The notes under the pieces are model-generated. The model saw nothing but the letters and a program-made list of their open reading frames with translations, searched no databases and was not told the origin of the DNA. Shown here piece after piece: positions 25,961 through 37,552 of a stretch of 64,000 nucleotides of DNA. Each line of letters starts with the position of its first letter. The stretch's first letter is position 1. Source of the DNA: Phoronis australis (lineage: Eukaryota; Phoronida; Phoronidae); the NCBI GenBank assembly GCA_002633005.1, contig NMRA01000536.1:210000-273999 (forward strand), written 5' to 3'. The position numbers were made by a program, and so were the translations under genes.

Positions 25961-28774
25961 TTGTGTTAAAAAAATTCTGGCCATGATATTAAGTCAGCTG
26001 GTTTAGAGTTACTATCAAAATGAATTGACTGGCTGTCTGGGTTTGTTTTTATGAAGTGTCTAGTCAATCCTTGTCAGAATGGCTGGAAAATGGAAATCAT
26101 TTTTTTCCTGGTGGCAAGGTTGGATTTGTTTATTTTTTAGTTCCCTGAGGGTCAATTTGAATTTTAAGTGGTGAGTAAGGAGAAGACAGGGAATTAATTC
26201 TAATTTTTTCCTGTGACATTTAGTGGCATAGGGAGTGAAGCATGGTAATCCAATTAACAATAGCTTGACTGGTGCTCTGTGTTATCATTAACAAAATATT
26301 TTTATATTGGTGAGATAAACTCTGTGGTTCCTATTCATAACACACTTTCATTTACTGATTGTTTGTGAGTCCCAAACAGTATTACAGTCTGCAAGTTAAG
26401 CTCCATAAACATTATAACTCTGGGCTGTCTTTGAATCAACATTAAGCCAGGTGTAAAATTGCCTTTTTAATTCCCATGGATAAATTATTTCCCCTTTGTT
26501 GAATGCTCCCCACACCATAGTCATGTCTGCAAAGGAATTCATTTGGCCCTGTGTTTAAGATTTTCCGCCAGACTCTGTCTCACTCAAAGAATCATCACTG
26601 AAAGCAAACAAACCCCTGAATACTGGTTTAGAGCTGTAACAAGATGCCTATAAAGATGTATAGAGTGTAGGTTGTTTTGTGTATGGCAGCCTGTTCACCA
26701 ATATTGTTGCTGTTAAACAAAGGTAACTCTAACTTAGTAGGTGCTTCTACAGATCCACATATGACTGGCTCAGCTCATAGGCTTGCCAGATGAATCACTA
26801 AGACGCAACAGGGCTTATGATGGGACAGAAGTCTATAGGAAAAGTCTGTTAGTCCAACTTTCCAAAGGTTAGTTTTGTAGAATTAGTGAGAGGAGTGTGT
26901 GCTGTTGAGGTCAGCTCAAATCTGTTCATGGTATTTGTTAGTATAAACAGGGCTATGAGTTGGTGGATATTGTTGGTATTTACTGTCCATTTTACACTAG
27001 TTGTATTTGCCAAGCCCAAGAAAAGTTAGGCCTACTGCATGGTATTGGTGTTTGCTGGTCCTAATCTAAAATCCTTCTGTTGGTAGGGTCTGTTATTTAT
27101 TGTACTGCCTTGAGCTAAGTACTTGGTGATGGTTTGCCTGAACAATAGGTGAAAGGGGATGTACTGGAGATTTATGGGGTTTTAACACAGGGCTGATGGG
27201 GTTTCTATGAGTCTGTTCAGATAAGAAGTGGAAGGAATAGATAACAATTTTGTAGACTTATTACACTGTCCAATGGGTACCTTGGAACTGCATTTGCCAG
27301 CTTCAGACCGAGTCCTTTGGGTGGCCTACAGGAAAATTTTTCATTTGGTCAATTCTTTCCAATGCTGGGTAATTTCCTGGTCAGAACTTGGGATGGTCTT
27401 GACAGGCTTCAAGGCGACAAAGCATGCGCGCACCCACGTGGTGCTCCTCAACTTGGCGAAGTAGACAAAAAGGTCCACCTTAAAGAAACGAAAACTCTGA
27501 AATAAAGTAGAAAATGTGACAGAAGTCCACTAAAAAGCAGGAACTATCAAAAGTCGCCGAATGCACAATTCATTGCTCTGAACGCACCCTGTGAATCTTA
27601 GTAAAGGTCCACATTCTCAAAAATTCGAACCCAGAAGTTTTATGGCTGGGTGCACACATGCAGAGGGACACTTGACCATCATATAGACGAAAGTTCAAAT
27701 ATTGTTCAAGGAGCATTTTGCCCTGTTCAGTTGGCAAAAACTAAAAAAAAAATTAATTATACTGGCTTTTACTCGCATAAAATCAGTCTCGATTTCTTAC
27801 AGCGATAGGATTGTATTTCAATTACCGAGATGTTCATTATCAAAGTTGTTGGTTGTATCCTATCACCGTAAGGAATATTGCGAGACTGATTCTATTAAGG
27901 TGAAAGGCTAATTCAGGGTTAAACAGAACGAAATGCAGTTTTAGTATTGCAGTTATAGCTTGTCAGTTTGCACTGTGTCAAAGGTGTTGTATTGACTACA
28001 CATACGGTATTTATTATATGATTTGATTTTGGTACAAACTTACCCATGTCCACTTTTCAGGGTTGACAACCTGCCTCTGTCTCAGTGTGCGGTGTGCTTG
28101 AGAGCTCTTAGTGGAACTGTTCTCATTCCCACAGTCTTTTTTACATTTCTTATCATATCTTTCTATATTTCTGTTCTAAGTTTAGTTCTTTTCTCAGTAA
28201 CCAGTTCTTATGAATGGTGTCTTTTCTTCCCCAGAGCAATTGCAATTTGCCATGCGGCAGTTGTTTATCAGATCTTAAAGAAAGAACAGCATTTTGTTTA
28301 TGAGAAAGTGTATTGCAGCACATGAGAAAATATTCAATCGTGTTTCTTGGGAAAGTACACAGTTTTGAAATAAGTATTTCGGTTTGTACCAAAAATACCC
28401 TTGCAGAAGTTAGGGAGAAAGGTTGTTCATGCTGGGTTTTCAGCACTTCAGAGATTGTAATCAATAAAACACCACTTTCACTGAGATCCTATTACTGTAC
28501 ATAAACCAACAGTGTTATCTCACTCATATGGAGCTGCAAACCCCTTAAATGGTAGTTCATTTCTTGCAGTTGGTCAACATGTCGCATGAGCTGGCATGTT
28601 CCATAGTGTTGTTGAGACAGGACCCTCGTTCACCTGGGGGAAAAGCTGTCTGTGCATTCTACGATGGGAGTTTTTGGGTGAAGGTAAATTTCTCCCCGCC
28701 TTCGTCTCCAGCAATAGCCATCTGTTACCACTCTGTATGGCTCTGTCTCAAGTAGCCAGAATTAACCGACTGTG
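25961..28774. other. noncoding, no gene seen
   Basis: T-rich sequence with several 60-100 codon frames, none with a recognisable domain or convincing splice context. Confidence 0.4.
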
Positions 28775-28935
28775 GAAGCTACATGTAATTTTAACCCCGA
28801 GGGAAATTATTTAATCACCCGAGGGAAATTTTGGGCCTGATGAGGGAATTCTGCTTGATTTTTGTATGGTTTTCAGGTAATGGGGATGATATTTAGCCCC
28901 AAAATTGAGAGGTCAAGAGCCATGGGTGATTTTCT
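28775..28935 (+). repeat. dispersed repeat family C, copy 1
   Basis: Shares colinear blocks with 44800-44950: AACC.CGAGGG.AA, TTTTGGGCCT.ATGAGGG.AATT and AGCCCCAAAAT. Function and class unknown. Confidence 0.6.
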
Positions 28936-30839
28936 TACCGCCTCTTGCTAGAACAGACTATCCCTATGACAATTCACTCGACTGACTTATCTCCCAATTA
29001 TTCTACCTTGAATATTCTGATACATGATTTACTGTTTATTAAAACTCTTCAACTAAGTTTTAATAGTGAAATGTTTTATCTGTTAAATTTTGTGCTTTGT
29101 ATGAACACAGTTGTGCCTCGGATGGACGTCTTCAAATCTTGCCTAATCACTTGTTTTTTTTTTGTTAAATTGTCATGCATTGCGAGCATACCGTAAATAT
29201 TAACAGTGCACACTAGAACAACCCTACCTATGGGCATGAACACACTGAGCAGAAAGTACTTGTTGTCACATCATGCCATATTCTTTTGGTCCAAGATGGT
29301 TATTATCCTCTTATGTAACTGAAAGCAGTGGAGACCAAACTTGCCTGGCAATATGCTTTGAAGTCTCAGTCAACAACAGTTGTTCTGGTCAATTATTCTT
29401 GACACAGTGGTGTTCTCACAATGTTGGCAATTAGGCCATTCATCTGATGACCCTGGAGTTCTTTTCAGACCAACTTATTTTATTTCCCATTAAGCCAAAC
29501 TCCTGTCTATCACAACTCTTGTTAATAGCTCCCTTCCCTTTCTCACTCCCTCTGGTCATGACATGGGAGTTTGTGGTAGTTCTTGGAATTAACCACTAGA
29601 TAGCGCAGCCCATTCGATGTGTGTTGCATGTCATGACCTCTAGCTATTACTCCTGTCCCATTGCAGTAGAATTGCACAGTCGCGATTAAATCCAAATATT
29701 TTGAGAGGAGTTGCAATGGCTGGGAGTTACAGGTTTTGCCACTGACCGAAAACCCCTCAAAAGAGGGGAGTTGTGGCACTAGTGTGAAAACAATGTAATA
29801 GGGGGTGCAGGCGGAGTGTTGATGTAAGCTACAATGTTAACTGAACCTTTGGCTTGGCTTTGGCAGTTAAGGGACACATAGTTGTTGATGTTTCGGCTAT
29901 GAACTTATGGCAAGATGGCTTTGTGAAAACATTATGGATACAGATTTTTTAGTTCGTAGAATTGTATTAATGATCAGATAATAAATGAAATGAAGTACTT
30001 ATTGGGGTATAGTGGTGAACATTTTGGGTTAAATATTATCAAACAATACTAAACACATGCCGCATTGACAACTACACCTGTTGACAACCTTTCATACTAT
30101 AGGGAAGCATTGATACCCGGCCGTTAAAATCCACCTATTTATGAACTTAACTTCAGTCCAAAACCAAAAGCATCAATGGCACACTAAGCAAATAAAGTCA
30201 TTTTCCCATTAGAGGCGAAACTTCTCTTTTGCTGAAATTTTGGTACGTGGGAAAGGTTAACTCTGGTAGTTAACCTGCAAGGGAAACTTTGCTCAAAATA
30301 GGATTTAAAAACAAAGCTTTGGTACTCACAGAAACTTCACATGGTGGATTTTGGGATTTGTCACGCGTCTCAAATTTCAGATGCTGCATTTTCGTCAACA
30401 GAGTATGAAAATAGCTTTGGCAGTTCATAAAATAGCTGCCAGTTCACCACTCTCATGCATCTTCGTAGTGTGTTGCGTGGAGGTGCAGGATTGTGTGTCA
30501 TTGATCGAAGTTTATGAATTTGGAACGACCAATTTTTCCCTGTTTCTAAAATTTGGTACAAGTTCTAATCTTGTGTAAAGTAGTTAAATTTTCACTATCC
30601 CAAACTGATAATCAATCAAGAAAGTGTTTGGTGTGAAATGTGTTATCATGAGACTGGGGACACCAGTGAGTGTGTAGTGCCAGGAGGTGGTCATTACCGT
30701 TTTTGTGTATTGTTCCAAGTAGTCAGTGAAGGTCTTGACACACCTAGGTGATAGTGATTCTCAATATGTTTTTTAGCATAAATGAGAAAAATGAGTGGGA
30801 ACGACTATATGCTTTCTGCTTTCTGCAATTTGGGAAACA
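28936..30839. other. noncoding, no gene seen
   Basis: No recognisable exon or bounded repeat. Confidence 0.4.
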
Positions 30840-31087
30840 ACTCCTTCAGACAGCGTCACATTTGAGGCACGTTGTTGACCAACGTTGACAATTCCCCTCA
30901 TCCCTAGTACTGTTAAGGTGATGTAGAACCTGATGGAGAAGTCTGTGTACATATTCAGACAAATGTCTACAAAATGATTGTATGTATCTCAATTGAAGTC
31001 TGTGTTGTTTAAAAGTAAAAAGCCAGAAGAATTTGATGTTCGACTTGATACCAATCTGCCCTAATTGGGTCACGTGACCATTTCAAT
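30840..31087 (-). repeat. dispersed repeat family A, partial copy 6
   Basis: The reverse complement holds the AGATTGGTATCAAGTCGAAC block and a CTACATCACCTTAA end shared with the 55-kb copy. It abuts the hAT-like MITE at 31088. Confidence 0.5.
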
Positions 31088-31507
31088 CAGGGCTTGGAAT
31101 GACCAATGACAAAAAACTCGGAAACTTTTAAGGCCCAAATCATGCGCGCTTCCCAGCCTTGCAATGGTCGATGTGATTCGGGAGGACTAAAAAAAAAAGA
31201 AAACGTTACCACCATCAGTAGCATGCGGTTTACAATAACACGAGACGCCATTGAAAATCCCACCAGGCTATCCCAGATGCCCCGGCAATGTTGACAATTT
31301 ACGTTCCTCCGAAACATAAAGAGCAACTTCCGCTTTTCGAGGTGAGCGTCGTCTGCAACGCCGCGGTAAGAAACGGTAAGAAAGGAATTTGCCGCGGAAA
31401 TTTTACATCAAATCCGATTTTTTTTACGCGGAAATATAATAAAATGCGCGGAAATAACATTTGAGAAAAGCGGAAATCCGCGTTTCCACAGAAAATTCCA
31501 AGCCCTG
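31088..31507. mobile_element. 420-bp hAT-like MITE with perfect 13-bp ends
   Basis: CAGGGCTTGGAAT at 31088-31100 is exactly inverted at 31495-31507 (ATTCCAAGCCCTG). The 3' half has at least four GCGGAAAT-type motifs (about 31393-31480), which look like subterminal transposase sites. No coding capacity and no clear 8-bp target duplication. Frames on both strands here are shadows. Confidence 0.7.
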
Positions 31508-32436
31508 TAATATTTAGAAAAATCCTGACAAACAATTTCTGGAGTACGATAGGGGTTTTCTTCTCTTCTATTTTTTTCAAATGACCCGATCAGACAATGA
31601 ATTCGCCTTGTGATCATGTCAATGCAATACAAAACCTTTCCAGTTCATTTTGTAAACACTTATTTTTATGTTTCTCTGAGACCCAGTCTGTCTATGTGAT
31701 GACAAACGGCTCCCATCAGTCTAAGTTGGTACATTTATTGGTCTGTGTCTCAGATCAAGAGGCTTGACAACAATATTTAGTCTATTTGTTTAGATCTGAC
31801 ATATTCCAAACAATGGGTGGATTGTCTTGGTATGCAAGATTGGATCAAGTTACTACAGAATTCCAGTAAATGTCATGTCTGAATTTGGCCTAATCTTTTG
31901 TGCAGAGGAAAAGCCACATGGACATCACTGTAGACCTGACAATGTTTGGTGCAGTAGTTTGTCCGACTGTGAAATAGTGGTGGGAGGGTTAAGGTTATGA
32001 AGCAACTGTGTAGTGTTTCTGGTCCCTCCATCCCGAGGGGGTACTCAGGAGGGGTACACAAGTCAGGATATTCAGTCGGTTTTTGTTTTCTGTTCTGGTT
32101 TATTCCTTGCCAATGGATTCAATGTATTTGAAATTTCAAAGAAGAGTTCATTTTTCGAAATTAGCTACACAGAGGGTTTCATATTTTACTTAAGTTTGCG
32201 GTTTTAAAAGATTCTAATTCCAAATTACTGTTTCCTCAGTAGTAGTTCAATAAAAAGCATTTTATATGTTTTTAATCCTCTGAAATGGTGACTTTTGATA
32301 TAAACTTCTAGCAAATGTTCCCATATTAATTGAGCTTCCTTTGAAGACATTGCTGATTTTCCAAAAGGGTGGGAGTCCTGATTTCACAGTGGCACACGAT
32401 GTCTGAAATACAGCTGAGAACCTGTTGTTGAGTAAT
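31508..32436. other. noncoding, no gene seen
   Basis: Nothing nameable. Confidence 0.4.
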
Positions 32437-33402
32437 ACCCCCATCACACCGGAGATGTGGTGCCACTGCGGTGCTTGTACGTCACAGACCGCAGTCGCAC
32501 CGCCATGATCGCGTTGGTTCCGCAGCGGTTCCGCCATTGATCGTCATAGCCCCGTGGAAAACTGTCAAAACCGTGGACCTTCATGGTGGCATGGCGGAAA
32601 CTTTGATCATGTTCAAATCTTCCGCAGTGCCACCATGGGCTGGGCTAATCTGCAGTGGGATCGCCGCGACACCTTCGTGACTGCTGTAGCACCGGGCAAG
32701 CAGGTCTTTATTCAGGATTTTGAAAATAGGGTGTCCAAAATGGGGTTCCCAATATTCCAGGGCGTCCATGATTCCGACGCGTAACCCCCCACCCCCCAGC
32801 AATACCCCCAAACACAGAGATTTTTTACAAAAAATGCATAAGTCAAGGTTTTTACATTTAAGTTTATAAAACAGCCATCTCTGGCGAGCATTTTTACTAA
32901 AAAAAATGTGTAGAGAAGACTTACAATGCTGTCAATCAAGTGTCAAAATTGCAACAATGCATATACTTTGTATATGCATTGTATATTTCTTCCTGCTTTG
33001 AAAAAAGAGCCCCCACTGTGAGCCTTCAGAGGCTTCCTAGTATTCATTACAATATGTGAGTCCAAACTTGAAAGGTTCCTATTGACAGTGGGCGTCCAAA
33101 TGATACATTGGGCATCCTTGCCAGGGCATCCAGATTAGTGCTAGAGTATCCATTTGGATGCCTAGGACGCCCAGGACGTATGCTGCATAAAGTCCTGCGG
33201 GCAAGGACTGCAGTAGCACCTCCATCACCGCCCTTCTTCCGCAGTACAACTGTCGTGCAGTTGCTGAAAACGTAGACTGGCGATCTTCCCGTGGCGCGAA
33301 GAAAAACACATGTGACGGGTAGGGGAAAACTCTGGAACCCTGCGGTGATGGCGGTTTTGACCAAAAATCGTAGTGGCATGGTGCTTCTGGTGTGACGGGG
33401 TA
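32437..33402. mobile_element. TIR element with nested insertion
   Basis: The left end TACCCCCATCACACCGG and the reverse-complemented right end TACCCCGTCACACCAG match. The two GC-rich halves (32437-32700 and 33195-33402) mirror each other in CCGCAGT/ACTGCGG and CACC-rich motifs. The middle (about 32700-33195) is AT-richer and of different character, with its own GGGTGTCC/GGGCGTCC and GGCATCC motifs, consistent with a later insertion. Several frames across it are not genes. Confidence 0.55.
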
Positions 33403-33489
33403 TAAAATGAAAGCAGAAAATTTTTCATGTGTGCCTATGTTCACCATTCGTCATCCTATAGCAATTCAAAACTGCATTGTTAGGCCAAA

Positions 33490-33840
33490 AACTATATTTG
33501 GTTCTGGTCTGTACCCCGACCAATTATGAGACCCGCGATCAGTTACTAAACTAGGTGTCCCTGCATCAATGTCAGCCAAGGTCTTGTGATTGTTTGTTTT
33601 TGAAAAGCTGCACAAAATTTTGTAAGAAAGGTTTGAAATGCTCTGATTTGCCATCTTAAGAGTAAAAATATCCCGTGTGATTTTTGTACATTTCAGATGG
33701 AGTTTCTTTTTTGAAAAAGTGATCAGCTAAAAGATACCACACCACCGATTTTGAAAAAAAAACAGAACCATCTATACCATCTTTTGTCCTCCCGAAAAAC
33801 CTCATTTGAAAACAATGCTTGGAACAATTAAAACTTCATC
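33490..33840 (+). repeat. dispersed repeat family B, copy 1
   Basis: Colinear with 40640-40800 and 47330-47680: ATCAATGTCAGCCAAGGTCT, a GCTCTGATTTGCC block, and ACCACACCACCGATTTT. Same orientation in all three copies. Confidence 0.55.
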
Positions 33841-36800
33841 CCTGAAATGAAAAAAATAGTGAAACGGAATACAACCTATTATGTTTATTAGCTGCCAGCT
33901 CCTTTGAATAAGCACATGGCATGATGAGAGTTCCTTAACAACACTGACAGCCACTCCACAATGGCTGCTTATGTAACATTGTGTCAGATTGTGAATTCAG
34001 TGGCACATTTTAACAACTGACCAATAGGGGCATCCTGGGTTACACAGGGTAGAACTCTCCTTTGTCCTATGGATGAGAAAGCGCGTGACCTAGTTTTGGA
34101 AATCAGGCACATTTTCGTGTCTCTCATTGATGTTGGGAAGGCGAAGAATTTCAGACCATGTATCCACGGGTATTTTTCCGGTTTATCAAACTTTTTCACG
34201 TTGTTGTTGCCACCCACAGCAAGTCAGCAGTGATACTTCGCTGGTATTGGAAGGACGAGTTGAGTAATTCAACTGAGAAGAACTTGTTAAGAATCAGACA
34301 ACATCAAATAACGTGAAACTCCAGTGGCATGAAAACGAGGCAGCAGTGAGACTGCAGTGTTGCTGGGTAATCCGGGACGGCCCTATTACTTGGATGGAAG
34401 GTGTCCGAGATGGCAACATTTCTAAAAGAAGAGTTTATTCAGCCATCAGTTACAACGAATACGACCAGTATTGATGATGTCATTAACATTCTAATATATG
34501 GATACCACTCACATGTTTCTATGTGTTTGCTATATATCGAGATTACCATATGCATATGTAATTCAACAAGGGTGTTTGATGCGGGAAAGTAGCTTCTTCT
34601 TCAGATCATTCAATAACGGGTATATCGTGGACATACAGGATTTGACACTAATATATTTTGGAAACAAAAGAAGCTCTTAATGTTTTTACGGCGATTACAT
34701 AGTTAAGTCTGGACTCAATTTGGAGACGTCAGGTTTTGCTTGGCGACTTGTAAAAATGCCAAGTTCTTGAGAAGTTACATTGGTCATATCCCAGCACGCA
34801 CTTAAAATACTTCGGGAAGTAAACCGACAGGAGTCGGAATGGTTCAGCAAAATCCTAAGGGCTCCTCCTGTTCTCCACGAATCGTGCCCAGATAACACGT
34901 GATGATTGTCTGCTTTATCGTTAGGTCATTATTTGTGTCCCAACAAAAGCTGATTTTCATTTTAATCTATCCCACCATTATTCTGCAGGTCGCCAGATTT
35001 CAAGAGCGTGATGACATGAACTTCAACTTGGAACTGTTTTTTAAATTATAAATTGTTTTAGTTGTGCTACATTTCTAATTTGGGCAAGTCCAAGACCCCA
35101 GCAATTAGCGTGCTGTAACCAAGGTTTCTAAAGTAGTTGTTGGTGTATTTGGAAGACATAACCATTTGTTACCAGCAGCCGCCAACTTCATTTGCTTGGT
35201 TACCGACTTTCCAACTACGTCAATGGGGACAAGAATAAACCAGCTTTGGGACATGTATTAACAGAGAACATATTCAAGGAAACCGCATCAGCAATTTGCA
35301 GGGATTTATTGCCATAGCTGAGTGTTCATAAACCTGAGTGTGTGTGTGTCCATGGCATTTGCACAGGAGTAGATGGTTATGAGCCATGCTCAACTTGCCC
35401 ACCATTAGCTTTGGTATGTTCACGCCAAGGGGTAGCTACCGTAAAGTGTTGGAATTTTGTCACACGCGCATTTGTGAAATAAGATTCAGCGTAAAAAGCT
35501 TTGAGTCAGTTCCACATCAAGTTTCAGCTACAAGTTCGGTAATTGGTCATGTAATTACCACACAATATGGCTGACAAGTGAAATTCTGTTTTGTTACATT
35601 TTACCACAAAAGTAAAAATTTAGATCATTCATTTCATCCTATTTTAAGCTTTTATGCATGGGTTGTTTGTAGATATCATAAAATAACATTTGCTAAAATT
35701 TCCATTGTTTGCAGAGAGTTAATCTGCCTTTGATATATTGAAAAATAACAATTGTGGCAATTGTATTTGTTTGAATCAGGTTGAGAATTACTGTACATTG
35801 TGCACCACAACAAATAACTCAAACTGGATGGAATTGTGCAGTCCAGGAGTATGTTTGAATGTCCCGTGTCCATACAGCGGAGGATTTGTGTGCACAGCCA
35901 AAAAATTGGTACATTGAATTTGTGCTAGATGTCAACGTTTGCTTTTTTGCTTAAATAGAGACTAATCGGCTGCTGAGTTCAAACTCCCTGCATTATTTTT
36001 TGAAACTTAACTGGTGTAAACCAAACTTGTCACACCATTGTCCAAATTCGTTTCAGTGAGAAGTCATAATATCTTGTGGGTAGAATTGGACTGTTAATCA
36101 AAATTCAATGACCTTAATCTGCGCAAGCATGCTGAACGTCAACGATACCACAAAAAGTTTGTAATTGTCAATTTCTTCTCAGATTTCACGATTGAACTTG
36201 CTTCTCAGTTGCAGCGATGACAAATTTTCCCTCGTAAGTTAACTATTTCTTGATTATAATGCTGATTTTTGACCGACTGTATTTTGAACTTCTCTTAAAA
36301 CCTCTCCCGATAACTCTACATGCTATGGCTGAAATCCTAGATGGCTGACGGGCATTCTGTTTTTTATGGTTGCATTCATCCTTCGTATTCATGCTTCGTC
36401 TACCAGTTGATGGAATGTTTTATTAACTTGGGAGTTCTTTGGGTTCTAGTGTAATGTGTTTTCCTTCTTCTACAGTCAGGTAATTTATCTGAGGCCAGCC
36501 GTCAAATACATTCCTACCTTGCAGTGTTTTTTGCTTGAATTCTTTAATACATGGAATTGATATATAGCGTGTCTGCACTGCGTGTTTCTTGTACTGCGTT
36601 TGAGCATTGACTGTAGCATTGTAGGTTTTGAAAGTTTGGGATTACCCACTGTAGTTTTCTAGTGAACAGTTCAGTGGTATGTGTTTAGGTTTGGATTCTG
36701 AGGTATCCCACTAAGCTGTAAACAGTTACTGGTTACTTTGGTATAATTTATGAATGCACCATGGTGATTTGTTTCGGTAAATGCAATAGGGATACTGGGT

Positions 36801-37419
36801 ATGAAGTGAATAAAGTGTCAGACTGTTCCCACAGACTAACTCACAGTTGTGAATATTTAATGAAGCCATTTTTGGCATTCTCTACAGGTATAAATTTATG
36901 CAGCCTTTAAACTGAAGCTCTCTTCTAGTGGAAGACTTCCTTCCCCAAACTTTGCTGTTGGCTTAGGGTTGATGCAGATCTTATCAAATACTCTACTTTT
37001 GGAATTACTTGGTTTTGCTCATTACTTAGCAGAAAATTTGCATGCAGTACCATCATGGAGTTTCCATTTTTCCTATTGATCTTCATTTATTATCAAATTT
37101 GAATGGAATTTAAAATTCCTTTCCACTGCAAAGATGCACAGATACATTGCTTTGAAGGGACATTGATGATTTTACAGTTGCAAATGCATTTTTGGATTAT
37201 TGTTCGACTGGATAGACTTCTTGAAGTTATTAGCTTTGACCAGAGTTATAAAGCATCAAAATCCATTGTTTCGTGTTTTTATTACAAATTTCCTGTTCTC
37301 GCTGTTGTCTATCAGGTATTTGCTGAAACCAAGGGTGGTGACTTGACCCCTCTGCCATATTATTGTTGGACTAGGACTTAATGGAAAGTATAACCAAGGT
37401 CTTTTATCTTTTTCTACAG
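33841..37419. other. noncoding, upstream of first Gli coding exon
   Basis: No coding exon recognised. If the 14-kb promoter is real this is intron; if not, an undetected promoter should lie here. 37214-37240 is the second copy of the 27-bp exact repeat. Confidence 0.4.
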
Positions 37420-37552
37420 GATTGACAATCATGTTGCCCTGAAGAATCAGATGCAGTTGCCATGGAGACAGGAACTGTTGGAGACAGTGGTCAGTTCTCT
37501 GTCAAAACTGAGTCTGGTGTTATGACAGAGAATCTTAAGAAAATAAACAACG
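37420..37552 (+). CDS. gli: Gli coding exon 1 with start codon and uORFs
   Basis: The exon begins after TTTCTACAG at 37419. The ATG at 37462 is in a strong context (GCCATGG), with an in-frame TGA upstream at 37423-37425, and opens METGTVGDSG...; 30 codons plus one base before AACG/GTGAGT. The phase matches exon 2 exactly. VKTES at residues 14-18 fits a sumoylation-type motif. Two upstream ATGs are out of frame: a four-codon uORF at 37431-37442 and an overlapping one from 37451 to 37525. Confidence 0.85.
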
